Counted from the stretch's first letter, positions 51,742-63,205 are shown. The stretch is 64,000 nt of DNA from Prorocentrum cordatum (GCA_963575745.1 CAUYUJ010011259.1:298809-362808), one strand, 5' to 3'. Notes: generated by a model from the letters alone, not told the origin. Numbers and translations: made by a program.

Positions 51742-54263
51742 ATGCCTCGCAAGAAATCAGTGCATAGCCGAACCTTCTCGGCGCAGCGCACTGGCGCGCG
51801 TCTCAGAGCTGCTGGCGCGGCGCTGTTCGATCATTTGGTCGGGCTTTACGCTGCTGGCAAACAGGTATCAGCCAAGGACCTGGCAGTAGCATGCCACTAT
51901 TGTAATGTTGGTGGGATGAGTGGGGCACACTGGTCGTTGTGGGGGATGTCGCCAGGCAAACAGAGTGGGAAGTATAAGGATCATATCGATCGGCTGATAC
52001 CTAGTGGTGGCCAGTTGATGAGCGTCGAGCTCCCCATGTCGGTTCGCGGTCGAGCTCATTTAACCAGAGCTCCGACTTACGTTCAGCTCGTCTTCGATTC
52101 GATAGCGGAGGAAATTCGAGGCGACGAAGCATGCAGATCATTGTTAGAAAACGGGCCCGCGGACCACAATCTGTCATGATGACACGTGTTTATCAAAATC
52201 ACCCGCACGTCCAGGACTGCATTGATCAAACAGGAGCGTGGCCACTTCCCATAGCACTGTACGCGGATGCAGTGCGGCATTCACCGTTGCATGCGGGGCG
52301 CACAGATAGCGTCCTGAACATCAGTATAGTAAATCTATTGACACACAAACGTCACTATGTTGGCTTCTTGCGTACACTTGACAAATGCGCGTGCGGGTGC
52401 GCTGGTCACTGTACGCTGTATGCTATGATGGATGTGGTAATGTGGCAGATCAGGGCTTTGTCCAGGGGAGCGTTCCCCGAGTTGCAGTACAATGGGGCTC
52501 CGTGGGCCAAGGCTGGGCAGGCAGGGATGGACTTAGGATGTAGAGCAGTGTTGACGTATATCAAAGGGGACTGGGCAGAATTCCAGAAGACGTTCGGACT
52601 CCCGCCTTGGAACAGTGTCTACGCTCCCTGTCCGTGCTGCTCCTCGCCGCTGGATTCCCTCAATTTGACATACCCAGGGCTCCTGACTCCCGATGGGCTC
52701 CCGTTCCAGGACCACGCGTCCGAGAGCTATGATGAGAGTTGTCGCCGTTGCGAGCGCACCATATGCATAGATTCGGAGGTAAAGCGGTTGCAGATATTAA
52801 GCATGTTGAGCTTTGCAGCTGCAGAACCAAAAAAACAAGGGGGCCTTGTGGTTTCAAAAGTGGTGGAGGGCACCCCTTTGGCATTTAATGACGCGCTGCT
52901 TCCCTCGCCCGAGCTTGTAGACATCAGAATGATTCGGGACAAGCCCGTGCCGTTTAATTGTGTGTTCTGGCGCGTTCAGCGCGACAGCTCTGGCATATCG
53001 CTAGACCCCATCTCGCATCGCAGCCCCGCGCTCTCAGATATGTTGAAGACCAGTCCAGCTGATACGTTGGCCTTGGATGTGCTCCACACGGTTCACCTTG
53101 GCGTTGCACAAAGGCTCGGCTCGGTCGTTTTTTGGAGGGTTCTCGAAGCGAACGTTGCCAGAAAACGTGCGCTTCCACAACGAGTGAAAAGCTTGGAGTC
53201 GTTATTACACACATGGTACCAGACAAAGGATATCCCGCACGAATCGAGGTTGGGTAGGCTCACGCTAGGCATGATCGGGGGTGGTATGAAAGTTCGCCGA
53301 GGGAGAAGTGCACCACACCCAGGAGTTCCCATGAAAATAAAAGGGGCCGAAATGGCTGCACTACTACCATTTTGTAAATATCTGCTGGAACTGTATTTCG
53401 AACGAGTACGGTTTGCTGGGGACCTCTTGAGCTCGGTCGATGCGATGTTACGGTGGATCGACGTGTGCAAAGATATGGACGCACGACCACACATATCAGA
53501 ATACATGACTGCATTGGAGGCTGCATCGCACGTCGTGACGCACGCGCAGGACGCCAAGGTCAGACTTACCCCCAAATGGCACCTGTTCTGTCATCTCACA
53601 CACAGGACCCCCTCCCTTCCTCATCCTCACACCGGTTCTCACAACCTCATCCTACGAATGAATGTTCTCGCCACTCCTGGAAATCGCTGGGGGGCGGGGG
53701 GGCGTTCAAGGTTGATGGAACAACGCGGCGTCGGAAACCATCGCCACCACGGCCGGACTCAACGCGGGGGGGGGGTGAAACGCATCATGCCCGATGCTCG
53801 TCTGGAACCGATCGCCCCGACCCCCTCCTGGAGATTGAGATGGGAGTTTGCCGTCGACCCGTCGATCAGTTAGACGCGCATGCCCCATTCCCGCATCTAC
53901 TGCGAAGAAATCACGTATCGCGTCAGTTCAACCATGTGCGATGATCGGGGGCACCGCGTAGATCGCGGCGGGGCGCATGCGCGTGCAGCTGAACGGTGGA
54001 TTGACGGAGATGCGTGTCCTAAGAGGATCTGGTTGTTTGGCCCTCCTCGTTTGCACTCGACTTACACTGACGAGTCCCTCAACCTGACCGTGCGCAATTT
54101 GGCCCAACGGTGCCATAGATCGACTTTCAGTCGTACCCTTCACCATCACATACGTTTGATTGGCGCCCTTGGCCTTTCAAAGTATATCTACGCCACGCCT
54201 ATTTCGAAGCATGGCCGCTGTGCTGGGTTTGGGCAACGGCGCTCCAGAATGGCTCATCGCTAG
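51742..54263 (+). CDS. Gene E: transposase-like protein (CACTA/Plavaka type)
   Basis: Likely the enzyme that moves the element. The N-terminal segment (51742-52179) reads MPRKKSVHSRTFSAQRTGAR ... YVQLVFDSIAEEIRGDEACR. The main segment (from about 52131, another frame) carries DSVLNISIVNLLTHKRHYVG, Cys/His clusters (CACGCAGHC, CPCC, CRRCERTIC), KGDWAEFQKTFGLPPW, and LALDVLHTVHLGVAQR with Asp at codon 53076. That D-x-L-H motif resembles the second catalytic Asp region of plant tnp2 and fungal Plavaka transposases. It then reads LTPKWHLFCHLTHR before an intron. The last exon (about 54024-54263) reads GPPRLHSTYTDESLNLTVRN LAQRCHR and could hold the catalytic Glu (DESLN). The two N-terminal frames overlap at 52131-52179, so a frameshift or tiny intron is needed. 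The stop overlaps the start of gene F by about 50 bp in another frame. Family assignment is from motif memory only. Confidence 0.6.
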
Positions 54264-57200
54264 GGTGTCAGAGATCGAGCCAGACCAGGCGTTCCGCAAC
54301 CTCAGCAACGATAATTCGGATCGCTTACTTGAGCGGGTTGTCGGGGAAGTCAATGTGTGGATGAAGGGGCGTGGGCCTGCCGTAATTCATCGTCATTTAG
54401 ACTGTTTTGAAGTGTTCTGTGGTGATGGTGGTATTACCGCGGAGCTGATCACCAGAGGGTACAACGCACGCGGCTTCGACAGGCCACGTGACATCACAAC
54501 TACACCACCCAACCCACAACCGATTGCATATACATGCATCCCCATAGCGCATGATATGTCGGACGTAAATTGGATGCGACTTGGATGTACAGTTGGATGC
54601 ATCCAAGTTGCGTCCAAACTGCGTCTGTCATGCCACGCGATGGGGGTGCATGATGATGTTATATTTTTTAGAACCGATCACAGGCGAACATCGCATCAGT
54701 CCGAGGACGTGTGCACGTTGCTCGGTGCCTTGACGTGCGCCCTTGGTGTTTTAGAGGTAAAACGGGGCGGGGCTGTGATATTCGAGCCAGAATGCCCCAC
54801 GTGGCTAAACACCACGGTGTACCACACCGAGAGGGACAGGGGGCTCAACATCGCTGGCAACGAGAACAGGAGGGACGTGCTAGAGGCCAATTTTGTGGCT
54901 GAACTTACGCACGCTCCTAAGGCTGGCACCGGTCGTTCGCGCAGTGGAGTCAGGCGGAGATACCGCGAGAGCGGAGCGATCGTGGGCATGATTGCGTGGC
55001 CGCAGCGAGGGTGGATCTCGGCTGAAGCGCGGTGAGACAGATGCAAATCCTGGGAGGGAGCGCGGGAGGAATATGGAAGAGCGTGAGATGCGAAGGCAGG
55101 GAAGGAGAGATGGAGGGAGCGATGGAGGCAAGGATTGTGGGAAGTAGGGATCAGGACACGATGGAGGGATTGCGGGGGCGGTGCGAGGGAGAGCGGGGCG
55201 ATATGGAGGACAGGGTGCACACGTACACGCTGGATAGGACAGCGAGCATGAGAGCGAGAGGGCGTGAGCTAAAGACGAGAGATATGTACACCCTCGCGCC
55301 ACGCTGGACCTCGCCGTCCAATGTCGCAATCCCCCCCTGACAACACCTGAAACCGATCGGATCGGGTAGTGGGGGATGGATGATGGATAAGGGAGGGGGG
55401 AGGGAAGGAGGAATGAAGTTGGAAGGAGGAAGTGATCGCACGCAGGGAAGGGCAGCACCTCCCCTGTGGTCGACAACCCAGGTCGTGGCTGTCGTTCGTG
55501 GCGCACGCTCGCAACACCAAGCTCCTGCTGGAGCAGCCGCGCGCCTCGATCTTTTGGCACGTGCCGTCGGTCAAGGACCGACGTCATCCCGAGCTTTCGC
55601 GACGCGGGTGGGATGTGATGTTGGATGAAGAGCGATGGTTGATGCTCCTAGGATTGGCAAGCCAGAGAAACCAGCTAGTACGATGAGGAGGCGGCAGGGA
55701 GGCGCTGGACGATGATACCGCGGCGCAGCACTGCGCTTTCCATCCGTAGCGTTTTGGCTCGAAATGTCTCTCAGCACGGAGCGAGCTCATAGTGGAGCTC
55801 GCTCCGTGCTGAGGCGACCCTCGCCCCTGGCGCGGAGGCTGGTGAGACCGTCGCCGCGGAGGGCGTCGCCGTGGAGGCCGACCCAGTTGAGACTGTTGCC
55901 GTGGAGGCCAACCCCGTGGAGGCTGCAGTCGCCGTGGATGCCGACCCAGTGGAGACTGTCGCCGTGGAGACCGCCGACCCCGTGGAGGCTGCAGTCGCCG
56001 TGGTGACCGACCACGTGGAGACTGTCGCCGCGGAGGTTGTCGCCGTCGGCGCGCCCGTCGCCGTCGGCGCGCCCGTCGATGACGAGGATGACCCCGCGAC
56101 CCTCGACGAGTGCTGGGAGGTGTCGGGCGAGCTGGACGATCCAGACGCTATCGAGCCTTCGCCGCGGGCGGATTCCGATGATGAGCCGTCGGACGTGGAC
56201 GAGAACGGGTGGGAGAACTCGCCCGAGGCGACGTTCGCGGCGCACGAGGCCCGCTTGAAGGCGGCGGCAATGCGCGAGGACCCACCCGTCGCGCGCAGGA
56301 TGGCTGCCGAGAGGGCGGCGAGGATCGCTGTCGACGACGAGGCGAACCTGGCAGCAGCGCGGCTCATCCAGCCAGAGGAGTGACTTCCTCGGCCCAGGCG
56401 CGAGACGACGGCGTTCAAGATGAACGCGTCGTACCGACCGCCGCCGCCCGACGCCCAGCCGACGCCGTCGCGTCACCACCCGTTCAGGTTCACGTACGGG
56501 CGGAAACATGAGTTTACATCGAGGCCATATGGCCCGCCCTCGAGCTCGAGGGGGTACGGCATCGACATGGTCGGAGTGGCACACTGACCTGCCGCAGAAC
56601 GATCATGTTGAGTAAATTTAGGGGAGGGGAGGGAATGAGAAGGGAGGGAATGAGACAGGAGGGAATGAGAAGGGATTGAAGAATTATGAAACGAGAACGA
56701 CCGAGGCCGGAACGCGAGGCCGGACTGCGCGCGCGCCTAGCTGCCAGCGTCTTCGCTACCCAGAGGAGTAAACGGATGATGGAGATGAGGAGAGCGATGA
56801 GGAATACGATGCGAGTGGAGAGATGTGGGAGAAATATGGGGCTGAGAAGGAGTAGGGAGGATGGCGGATAGAGGTGGGGGGAAGGATGAGGGAGAAAGAG
56901 GATAAGGAGGAAGTTGCGAAAAGAGGGGATGAGGAGAATGAGAAGGCTGAGGAAGATGAGGAGGTCGAGGATCAGCCTCCCAGCTCGGGGGGTGCACGCG
57001 GCCCGCGCTCCTACGCGGTCATTTGGAGCGAGTCCGACTTTGGATGCGACTTGGACGCGTCCAGGCTGCATCCAAATCGCCTCCACCTTTGCAAAAGGCG
57101 GATTGCGAATTGGGCGCAGTCTGGGCGCGCCTAAGTCACATCCAACATGCTCTTGCGCTGTGGCTCCGCTTGCACAGATCACCGACGACGATGCAACACC

Positions 57201-58021
57201 ATAGATAGAGGATGATTATGATGAGGAATGATAGCGATATGAAGGAAAGATATAGGAGGTACGTATAGAGAGATGAGGTATGGATATAGATATTGGAGGG
57301 GGGGAACATGGAGAAAATAGAGGAGAAGGGTTGAGGATGAATGACCGAGAGAGGAGGTATGGGATATAGAAGAGATGGAGGGACGGAGGTACGAATCCAG
57401 AGAGGCAGGAGACGATGGGGAGAGGGCATGTGGAGCGAGGGAGGGGGTGGTGTGGGAGGGAGGAGAGCATGATGGATGGGGGTGGTTTTCCCCCCCCTCC
57501 CTCCTCCCCCTCCTCACGCTCCTCCTCCTCCTCCTCCTCCTCCTCCTCCTCCTCCTCCTCCTCCTCCTCCTCCTCCTCTTCTGCTGCTCATCCTCCTTCT
57601 CCTGCTGCGCCAGTGCCGCGCTCCGTGCCCATCGTTATCGTGTATGTATCCACGCGCCGCCCAGGATACGTTGCGCCTCGTGGGCGCTGAGAAGCTGACG
57701 GTGTACCTCGGCTTCTGGGGCTCAGCTTCTCTCAAGCCTGTGTGTATTTACAGCACGCACAGCACAGAGCGCGCGCGCTGTGCCTTGTGCGCGTCGAAGT
57801 CCGACGCCCGAGCAGCATTGGATACAGCTGGAGGAGCCCAGCCATTATATAACATTGGGCCCAGGAGCTCCACGGATGGGCCTTACTCGGGCTCGCGCAC
57901 TGGGTGGCGGTCCACTGGATGGATCAACAGCAACAAGGGCCGCCAGAAGAGCTCCCGCGTTTACCCACTCAGGTTTTGCGCTGCAGTTGCAGACATCGTA
58001 GTGTCCGCATTGGCCTCGTAG
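54211..58021 (+). CDS. Gene F: methyltransferase-fold protein, at least four exons
   Basis: Exon 1 (54211 to about 54495) contains LDCFEVFCGDGGITAELITR then GYNARGFDRPRD near residues 68-99, a classic SAM-binding motif (FxGxGG ... GFD) as in DNA C5-methyltransferases. Exon 2 (54700 to about 54905, acceptor GCATCAG) reads SEDVCTLLGALTCALGVLEV, KRGGAVIFEPECPTWLNTTV, ERDRGLNIAGNENRRDVLEA N; PECPTW occupies the place of the Pro-Cys loop. Exon 3 (55482 to about 55590) reads SWLSFVAHARNTKLLLEQPR ASIFWHVPSV. Exon 4 (57665-58021) reads LTVYLGFWGSASLKPVCIYS T and later GRQKSSRVYPLRFCAAVADI, then TAG. Order and content match, from memory, a large dinoflagellate family of such proteins. Whether it methylates DNA is unknown: the Cys lies in PEC rather than PC. 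Intron 1 carries a palindrome. The intron between exons 3 and 4 hosts a nested SL-marked ORF. Confidence 0.6.
54571..54617. repeat. Element palindrome family, copy in intron 1 of gene F
   Basis: TTGGATGCGACTTGGAT pairs with ATCCAAGTTGCGTCCAA around a short centre containing GTTGGATGCATCC. The surrounding intron has no stop in the gene F frame, so retention would not truncate the protein. Confidence 0.75.
55036..55481. other. Intron 2 of gene F
   Basis: GA-rich sequence without a credible exon. Confidence 0.5.
55743..55763 (+). other. Decayed spliced leader directly before an ORF
   Basis: TCCGTAGCGTTTTGGCTCGAA matches the dinoflagellate SL in TCCGTAGC and TTTTGGCTC, with one base missing in the middle and AAG changed to GAA. 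The ATG of the nested ORF follows at once. This is the strongest SL relic in the window. Confidence 0.7.
55764..56587 (+). pseudogene. Nested SL-marked ORF in an intron of gene F, probably a broken retrocopy
   Basis: The ATG at 55764 directly follows the SL relic, but its frame is soon left. The main coding-like frame opens after a TAG in a hairpin loop (55789-55791). It reads AEATLAPGAEAGETVAAEGV, then about seven units of the type VEADPVETVAVE, then DDEDDPATLDECWEVSGELD, EARLKAAAMREDPPVARRMA and QPEE, TGA at 56381. The same frame continues after this TGA with TTAFKMNASYRPPPPDAQPT, HHPFRFTYGRKHEFTSRPYG and DMVGVAH, TGA at 56585. Two in-frame stops, one of them in a fresh-looking hairpin, and lack of introns suggest a reverse-transcribed mRNA that has since decayed. 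Alternatively the second part is a separate small gene starting at the ATG at 56420. Function is unknown. Confidence 0.5.
55770..55813. repeat. Perfect 19-bp hairpin at the start of the nested ORF
   Basis: CTCAGCACGGAGCGAGCTC (55770-55788) pairs perfectly with GAGCTCGCTCCGTGCTGAG (55795-55813) around a 6-nt loop, ATAGTG, that holds a stop codon of the main frame. It may be an inverted duplication formed on insertion, or a regulatory stem. Confidence 0.85.
56588..57664. other. Intron 3 of gene F, downstream part
   Basis: GGGA-rich near 56,615-56,690, GA/GATGAGG-rich near 56,765-56,960 and 57,190-57,480, then a CTC tract (57,520-57,580) that serves as the pyrimidine tract before the exon-4 acceptor CGCCCAG. 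Confidence 0.55.
57038..57145. repeat. Element palindrome family, copy in intron 3 of gene F
   Basis: TTTGGATGCGACTTGGACGC, GTCCAGGCTGCATCCAAATC and a more distant CTAAGTCACATCCAA form inverted units. Confidence 0.75.
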
Positions 58022-58204
58022 TTCAGCACGGCACGACACGACAACATATGACGCGACTGCGCGGCACGATGACGCAATACATGCACGACGTGCGGACAAC
58101 ACAGCACATCACGAATTTGTATCACGATATGTGTTGGTGCTAACCGAGGGATCGATTGCTGTTCAGATCGATCGAGTGCGAGAGCACTTGTACGTGTCTA
58201 CTCT

Positions 58205-58390
<186 letters not shown>

Positions 58391-58506
58391 AAGTGGCACT
58401 GTGCCGCATGACAACTCCACCACTTTCCTCCTCCTATTCCTCCTCCTCCTCCTCCTCCTCCTCCTCCTCCTCCTCCGATTCATCCTCCGATTCCTTCTCC
58501 CAATGC

Positions 58507-58674
58507 GCAACGCCCGAGCTATCGCTATTTCTGTCTCGCTTGCGCAGCCAAGTGGCCGAGTTGCCGCTGTACTGTCCGCTGCAATGTCTCATGATATCGT
58601 CGCTCATTCTGGATCCCTCCCTTGCAGCGTCCATCGTCAGATATCGCACGCTCAAGGATGCAAGCGAGCCTTGA
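58507..58674 (+). CDS. Weak exon candidate near the right end of the element
   Basis: A frame after the pyrimidine tracts reads ATPELSLFLSRLRSQVAELP, LYCPLQCLMISSLILDPSLA, ASIVRYRTLKDASEP and TGA. It is Leu-rich and plausible, but another frame is open too, so it may be noise. No partner is identified. Confidence 0.25.
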   Translation, partial: ATPELSLFLSRLRSQVAELPLYCPLQCLMISSLILDPSLAASIVRYRTLKDASEP

Positions 58675-59267
58675 AGAATGGGAGTTGGAGGAGACGGAGG
58701 GGACACGGTACGGGATATGACAAGCATGAACGTCTGAGACGGGACGGGGGAGGAGGCGCGGAGAGGACGGTGATGGATATCGAGGGAAAATACCGACTCA
58801 GCATCAGGATGCTACAACTCCGTCGCCACCGCTGTCACTCCCAAGAGGCCCCCCAGAGCGTTCCGAAGAGACCCTACTACTACTACGACTACTACTACCA
58901 CTACTACTACCACTACAACTACTACGACTACTACTCAATGCATGCACGGTGAGGGTTGGGCCGAAGGACCTTCGTTGAACGTTGGCAGTGTTATCAGCTT
59001 GATCGTCGTCGACGTCGGGCCTCGTCGTCGACGTCGCCCTCCTCCTCCCTCTCGTCTTCCTTGTCCTCCTCTTCTCCCTCCTCTTCCTCCTCTCCTCCTC
59101 CGCCTCCTCCCCCCACCACCCTTCATCCGCCTCTCCTTCCTCCTCTTCTTCCTCCTCCTCATCCTAGCTCGTACTCTTCCTCACATTCCTGTGCTTGCTG
59201 GGCTCAATCATGTACCACGCACAACCAGGCTGCAAATCAACGAAAATTATCATCTCATACAACACAT
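58675..59267. other. No gene assigned
   Basis: A TAC/CTA triplet run lies at 58,874-58,932 and a CTCC-rich stretch at 59,035-59,165, then AT-rich sequence before the right terminal repeat. Confidence 0.5.
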
Positions 59268-59318
59268 AAATAAGAACCTACTTGTAGATCTTAAATTAAA
59301 ATCTTAGCGACCTCTGGG
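59268..59318 (-). repeat. Right terminal inverted repeat of the large element
   Basis: The reverse complement starts CCCAGAGGTC and contains AATTTAAGAT, ACAAGTA and TTCTTATTT in the same spacing as the left end. The subterminal AATAAGAAC motif is shared with the left end too. Confidence 0.8.
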
Positions 59319-59320
59319 CT

Positions 59321-61615
59321 GGATCCGCTGGATCCGGTGACGAATCCCGAACCGGCGCCCTCGCCTGAGACATCCTCGCAAAACGGGCCCCGGGGGGGAT
59401 GCCCAGAGTAGCCCATGGGCGGCCTCCGGCACCGTTTCCGGACGGATCCGCTGGATCCGCTGGATCCGCTGGATCCGGTGACGAATCCCAAACCGGCGCC
59501 CTCGCCTGAGACATCCTCACAAAACGGGCCCCGGGGGGGATGCCCAGAGGAGCCCAGAGCGGCCTCCGGCACCGTTTCCGGACGGATCCGCTGGATCCGC
59601 TGGATCCGGTGACGAATCCCAAACCGGCGCCCTCGCCTGAGACATCCTCACAAAACGGGCCCCGGGGGGGATGCCCAGAGGAGCCCAGAGCGGCCTCCGG
59701 CACCGTTTCCGGACGGATCCGCTGGATCCGCTGGATCCGGTGACGAATCCCAAACCGGCGCCCTCGCCTGAGACATCCTCACAAAACGGGCCCCGGGGGG
59801 GATGCCCAGAGGAGCCCAGAGCGGCCTCCGGCACCGTTTCCGGACTGGATCCGCTGGATCCGCTGGATCCGGTGACGAATCCCAAACCGGCGCCCTCGCC
59901 TGAGACATCCTCACAAAACGGGCCCCGGGGGGGATGCCCAGAGGAGCCCAGAGCGGCCTCCGGCACCGTTTCCGGACGGATCCGCTGGATCCGCTGGATC
60001 CGGTGACGAATCCCAAACCGGCGCCCTCGCCTGAGACATCCTCACAAAACGGGCCCCGGGGGGGATGCCCAGAGGAGCCCAGAGCGGCCTCCGGCACCGT
60101 TTCCGGACGGATCCGCTGGATCCGCTGGATCCGGTGACGAATCCCAAACCGGCGCCCTCGCCTGAGCTGGATCCGGTCCGGACGGAATCCCAAATCCGTG
60201 ACGAATCCCCTGGCGCCCTCGCCTGAGACATCCTCACAAAACGGGCCCCGGGGGGGATGCCCAGAGGAGCCCAGAGCGGCCTCCGGCACCGTTTCCGGAC
60301 GGATCCGCTGGATCCGCTGGATCCGGTGACGAATCCCAAACCGGCGCCCTCGCCTGAGACATCCTCACAAAACGGGCCCCGGGGGGATGCCCAGAGGAGC
60401 CCAGAGCGGCCTCCGGCACCGTTTCCGGACGGATCCGCTGGATCCGCTGGATCTGGATCCGGTGACGAATCCCAAACCGGCGCCCTCGCCTGAGACATCC
60501 TCACAAAACGGGCCCCGGGGGGGATGCCCAGAGGAGCCCAGAGCGGCCTCCGGCACCGTTTCCGGACGGATCCGCTGGATCCGCTGGATCCGGTGACGAA
60601 TCCCAAACCGGCGCCCTCGCCTGAGACATCCTCACAAAACGGGCCCGGGGGGGATGCCCAGAGGAGCCCAGAGCGGCCTCCGGCACCGTTTCCGGACGGA
60701 TCCGCGGGATCCGCTGGATCCGTGACGAATCCCAAACCGGCGCCCTCGTTGAGACATCCTCACAAAACGGGCCCCGGGGGGGATGCCCAGAGGAGCCCAG
60801 AGCGGCCTCCGGCACCGTTTCCGGACGGATCCGCTGGATCCGCTGGATCCGGTGACGAATCCCAAACCGGCGCCCTCGCTGAGACATCCTCACAAAACGG
60901 GCCCCGGGGGGGATGCCCAGAGGAGCCCAGAGCGGCCTCCGGCACCGTTTCCGGACGGATCCGCTGGATCCGCTGGATCCGGTGACGAATCCCAAACCGG
61001 CGCCCTCGCTGAGACATCCTCACAAAACGGGCCCCGGGGGAGGTGCCCAGAGGAGCCCAGAGCGGCCTCCGGCACCGTTTCCGGACGGATCCGCTGGATC
61101 CGCTGGATCCGGTGACGAATCCCAAACCGGCGCCCTCGCCTGAGACATCCTCACAAAACGGGCCCCGGGGGGGATGCCCAGAGGAGCCCAGAGCGGCCTC
61201 CGGCACCGTTTCCGGACGGATCCGCTGGATCCGCTGGATCCGGTGACGAATCCCAAACCGGCGCCCTCGCCTGAGACATCCTCACAAAACGGGCCCCGGG
61301 GGGGATGCCCAGAGGAGCCCAGAGCGGCCTCCGGCACCGTTTCCGGACGGATCCGCTGGATCCGCTGGATCCGCTGGATCCGGTGACGAATCCCAAACCG
61401 GCGCCCTCGCCTGAGACATCCTCACAAAACGGGCCCCGGGGGGGATGCCCAGAGGAGCCCAGAGCGGCCTCCGGCACCGTTTCCGGACGGATCCGCTGGA
61501 TCCGCTGGATCCGGTGACGAATCCCAAACCGGCGCCCTCGCCTGAGACATCCTCACAAAACGGGCCCCGGGGGGGATGCCCAGAGGAGCCCAGAGCGGCC
61601 TCCGGCACCGTTTCC
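59321..61615. repeat. GGATCC-rich satellite, right array (about 17 copies)
   Basis: Same unit and orientation as the left array at 40,995-42,408. Most units carry two or three GGATCCGCT nonamers. A scrambled unit lies at 60,165-60,225. The array ends with a truncated unit at 61,615. Confidence 0.95.
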
Positions 61616-61662
61616 GGACTGACGACCTGACTGCATAACACGCCCGGATATGCCGACGGGGG

Positions 61663-61722
61663 CGAAGGAGGAGGAGGAGGAGGAGGAGGAGGAGGAGGAG
61701 GAGGAGGAGGAGGAGGAGGGGG
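61663..61722. repeat. GGA microsatellite
   Basis: Pure GGA triplets. Confidence 0.9.
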
Positions 61723-61924
61723 AGGGGGCAGGCGAGGGAGCCCCGGCCCTGGGGGAGGGGCCCTGAGGGAGCCCTGATGGGCTTCCGGCACCATGGAGAG
61801 GTCCTGTGGGGCGGCCGCCCCTTCTTCTCTCGGTCGTTTCCCTCTCGCCCAGAAGCGCGCGCCCCTTTTTCTATATATACAGAAACTCCCGATCAACCGC
61901 AGAGCGGCGGATGTTAATAATACT

Positions 61925-62262
61925 GCTGTTGCTGGTAACAACAACAGCAGCAGCAACAACAGCATCAATAACAGCAACAACAACCACAACAACAATAGCA
62001 ACAGCAACAACAGCAACGATAACCACAACAACAAACAGCAGCAACAACAGCCACAACAACAGCAGCAACAACAACAGTAACAAACAGCAACAACAATAGC
62101 AAGAACAGCAACACAACTAAGAATAACAACAGCGGCAACAGCAACATAAGCAGCAGCAACAACCATGACAACAACAACCACAACAACAACAACGACAACG
62201 ACAACAACAACAACAACAGCAACAACAACAACGACAACAACAACAACAACAACAACAACAAT
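61925..62262. repeat. CAA/CAG/CAAC tract
   Basis: Interrupted CAA and CAGCAA triplets leading into R copy 3. Source of false poly-Asn, poly-Gln, poly-Thr and poly-Leu ORFs. Confidence 0.9.
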
Positions 62263-63000
62263 TACTAGCACGTGGGGACACTCCGTTCTCACCAGTGCCA
62301 GGGTTTTCATAGGAGGCGGGCAATACCCCCACTTTGTGGGGGGGCCGGTTCAAGCTCTACCAAATTTCCAAACGACTCTTCGCCACCACCCACACCCAGC
62401 TTCCCGCCCTATGACGTTCGGACACTTCACTTCGTGGCATGCGGACGACCGTGGCTACTATTCAGGGCCCCGCGGCCGACGACGACGGCGTGCGCGCGCG
62501 AAGAAAAAACGAATGTGTCCCGCATGGTATTATTTGACAGGGATGATGGCCCTGGCAGGTGCGCAACCGTTGTGGCAGAAGTTTGAAAAAGTTGTTCGCA
62601 AAAGCCCGTTTGACAGAAATGTTGAAAAAGTGTTGGGTTTCCTACGAATCCGCAAGAGCGCGCGGGATGAAATTTTGACAATTTTTTGGGAAAACCATTG
62701 GTTTTTTTATGTTTTTGTGTTAAAATCGTTACGAAAACAAAGGTTTTGGAAGGATTTCGTCTTGCGCGCGCGAATGTCCACTTTACTTTATTTTCTGCAA
62801 GGGATTATTGAAGTTTGGTTATGTTAGAACAAGAAATGTCCACTTTAGCTTATTTTCTGCAAGGGAAAACCGCCCGTAACAAAACAACCGGATCCGGACC
62901 AACACGTTTTGCCTGAGACTTCCTGACGAAAATGATGAAAACGTGGCTGCGGCCTAGGCGCGGCGGGGGGGCCGCGCACCAGGGGTCCCAACAATAATTA
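62263..63000. repeat. Large dispersed repeat block R, copy 3
   Basis: Begins TTACTAGCACGTGGGGACAC and ends at AACAATAATTATTC, closely matching copy 2 at 39,019 over its whole length. Confidence 0.85.
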
Positions 63001-63023
63001 TTCTCTAGAAGTAATAATGTTCA

Positions 63024-63025
63024 GC

Positions 63026-63072
<47 letters not shown>

Positions 63073-63137
63073 CGACCACGACCACGACCACGACAACGAC
63101 AACGACAACGACAACGACAGCGGCAACAACAACGACG

Positions 63138-63173
<36 letters not shown>

Positions 63174-63205
63174 CCCACAGCAGCAGCAACAACGACAGCA
63201 CGACC
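63024..63205. repeat. CAA and GAC triplet tracts
   Basis: Pure CAA (63,024-63,072), then GACAAC and CAGCAG runs. Confidence 0.9.

Noticed and set aside
59296-61477. Long repetitive ORFs across the GGATCC satellite on both strands
   Set aside because: Satellite DNA; frames shift at each change in nonamer number and no unit-independent protein is visible.
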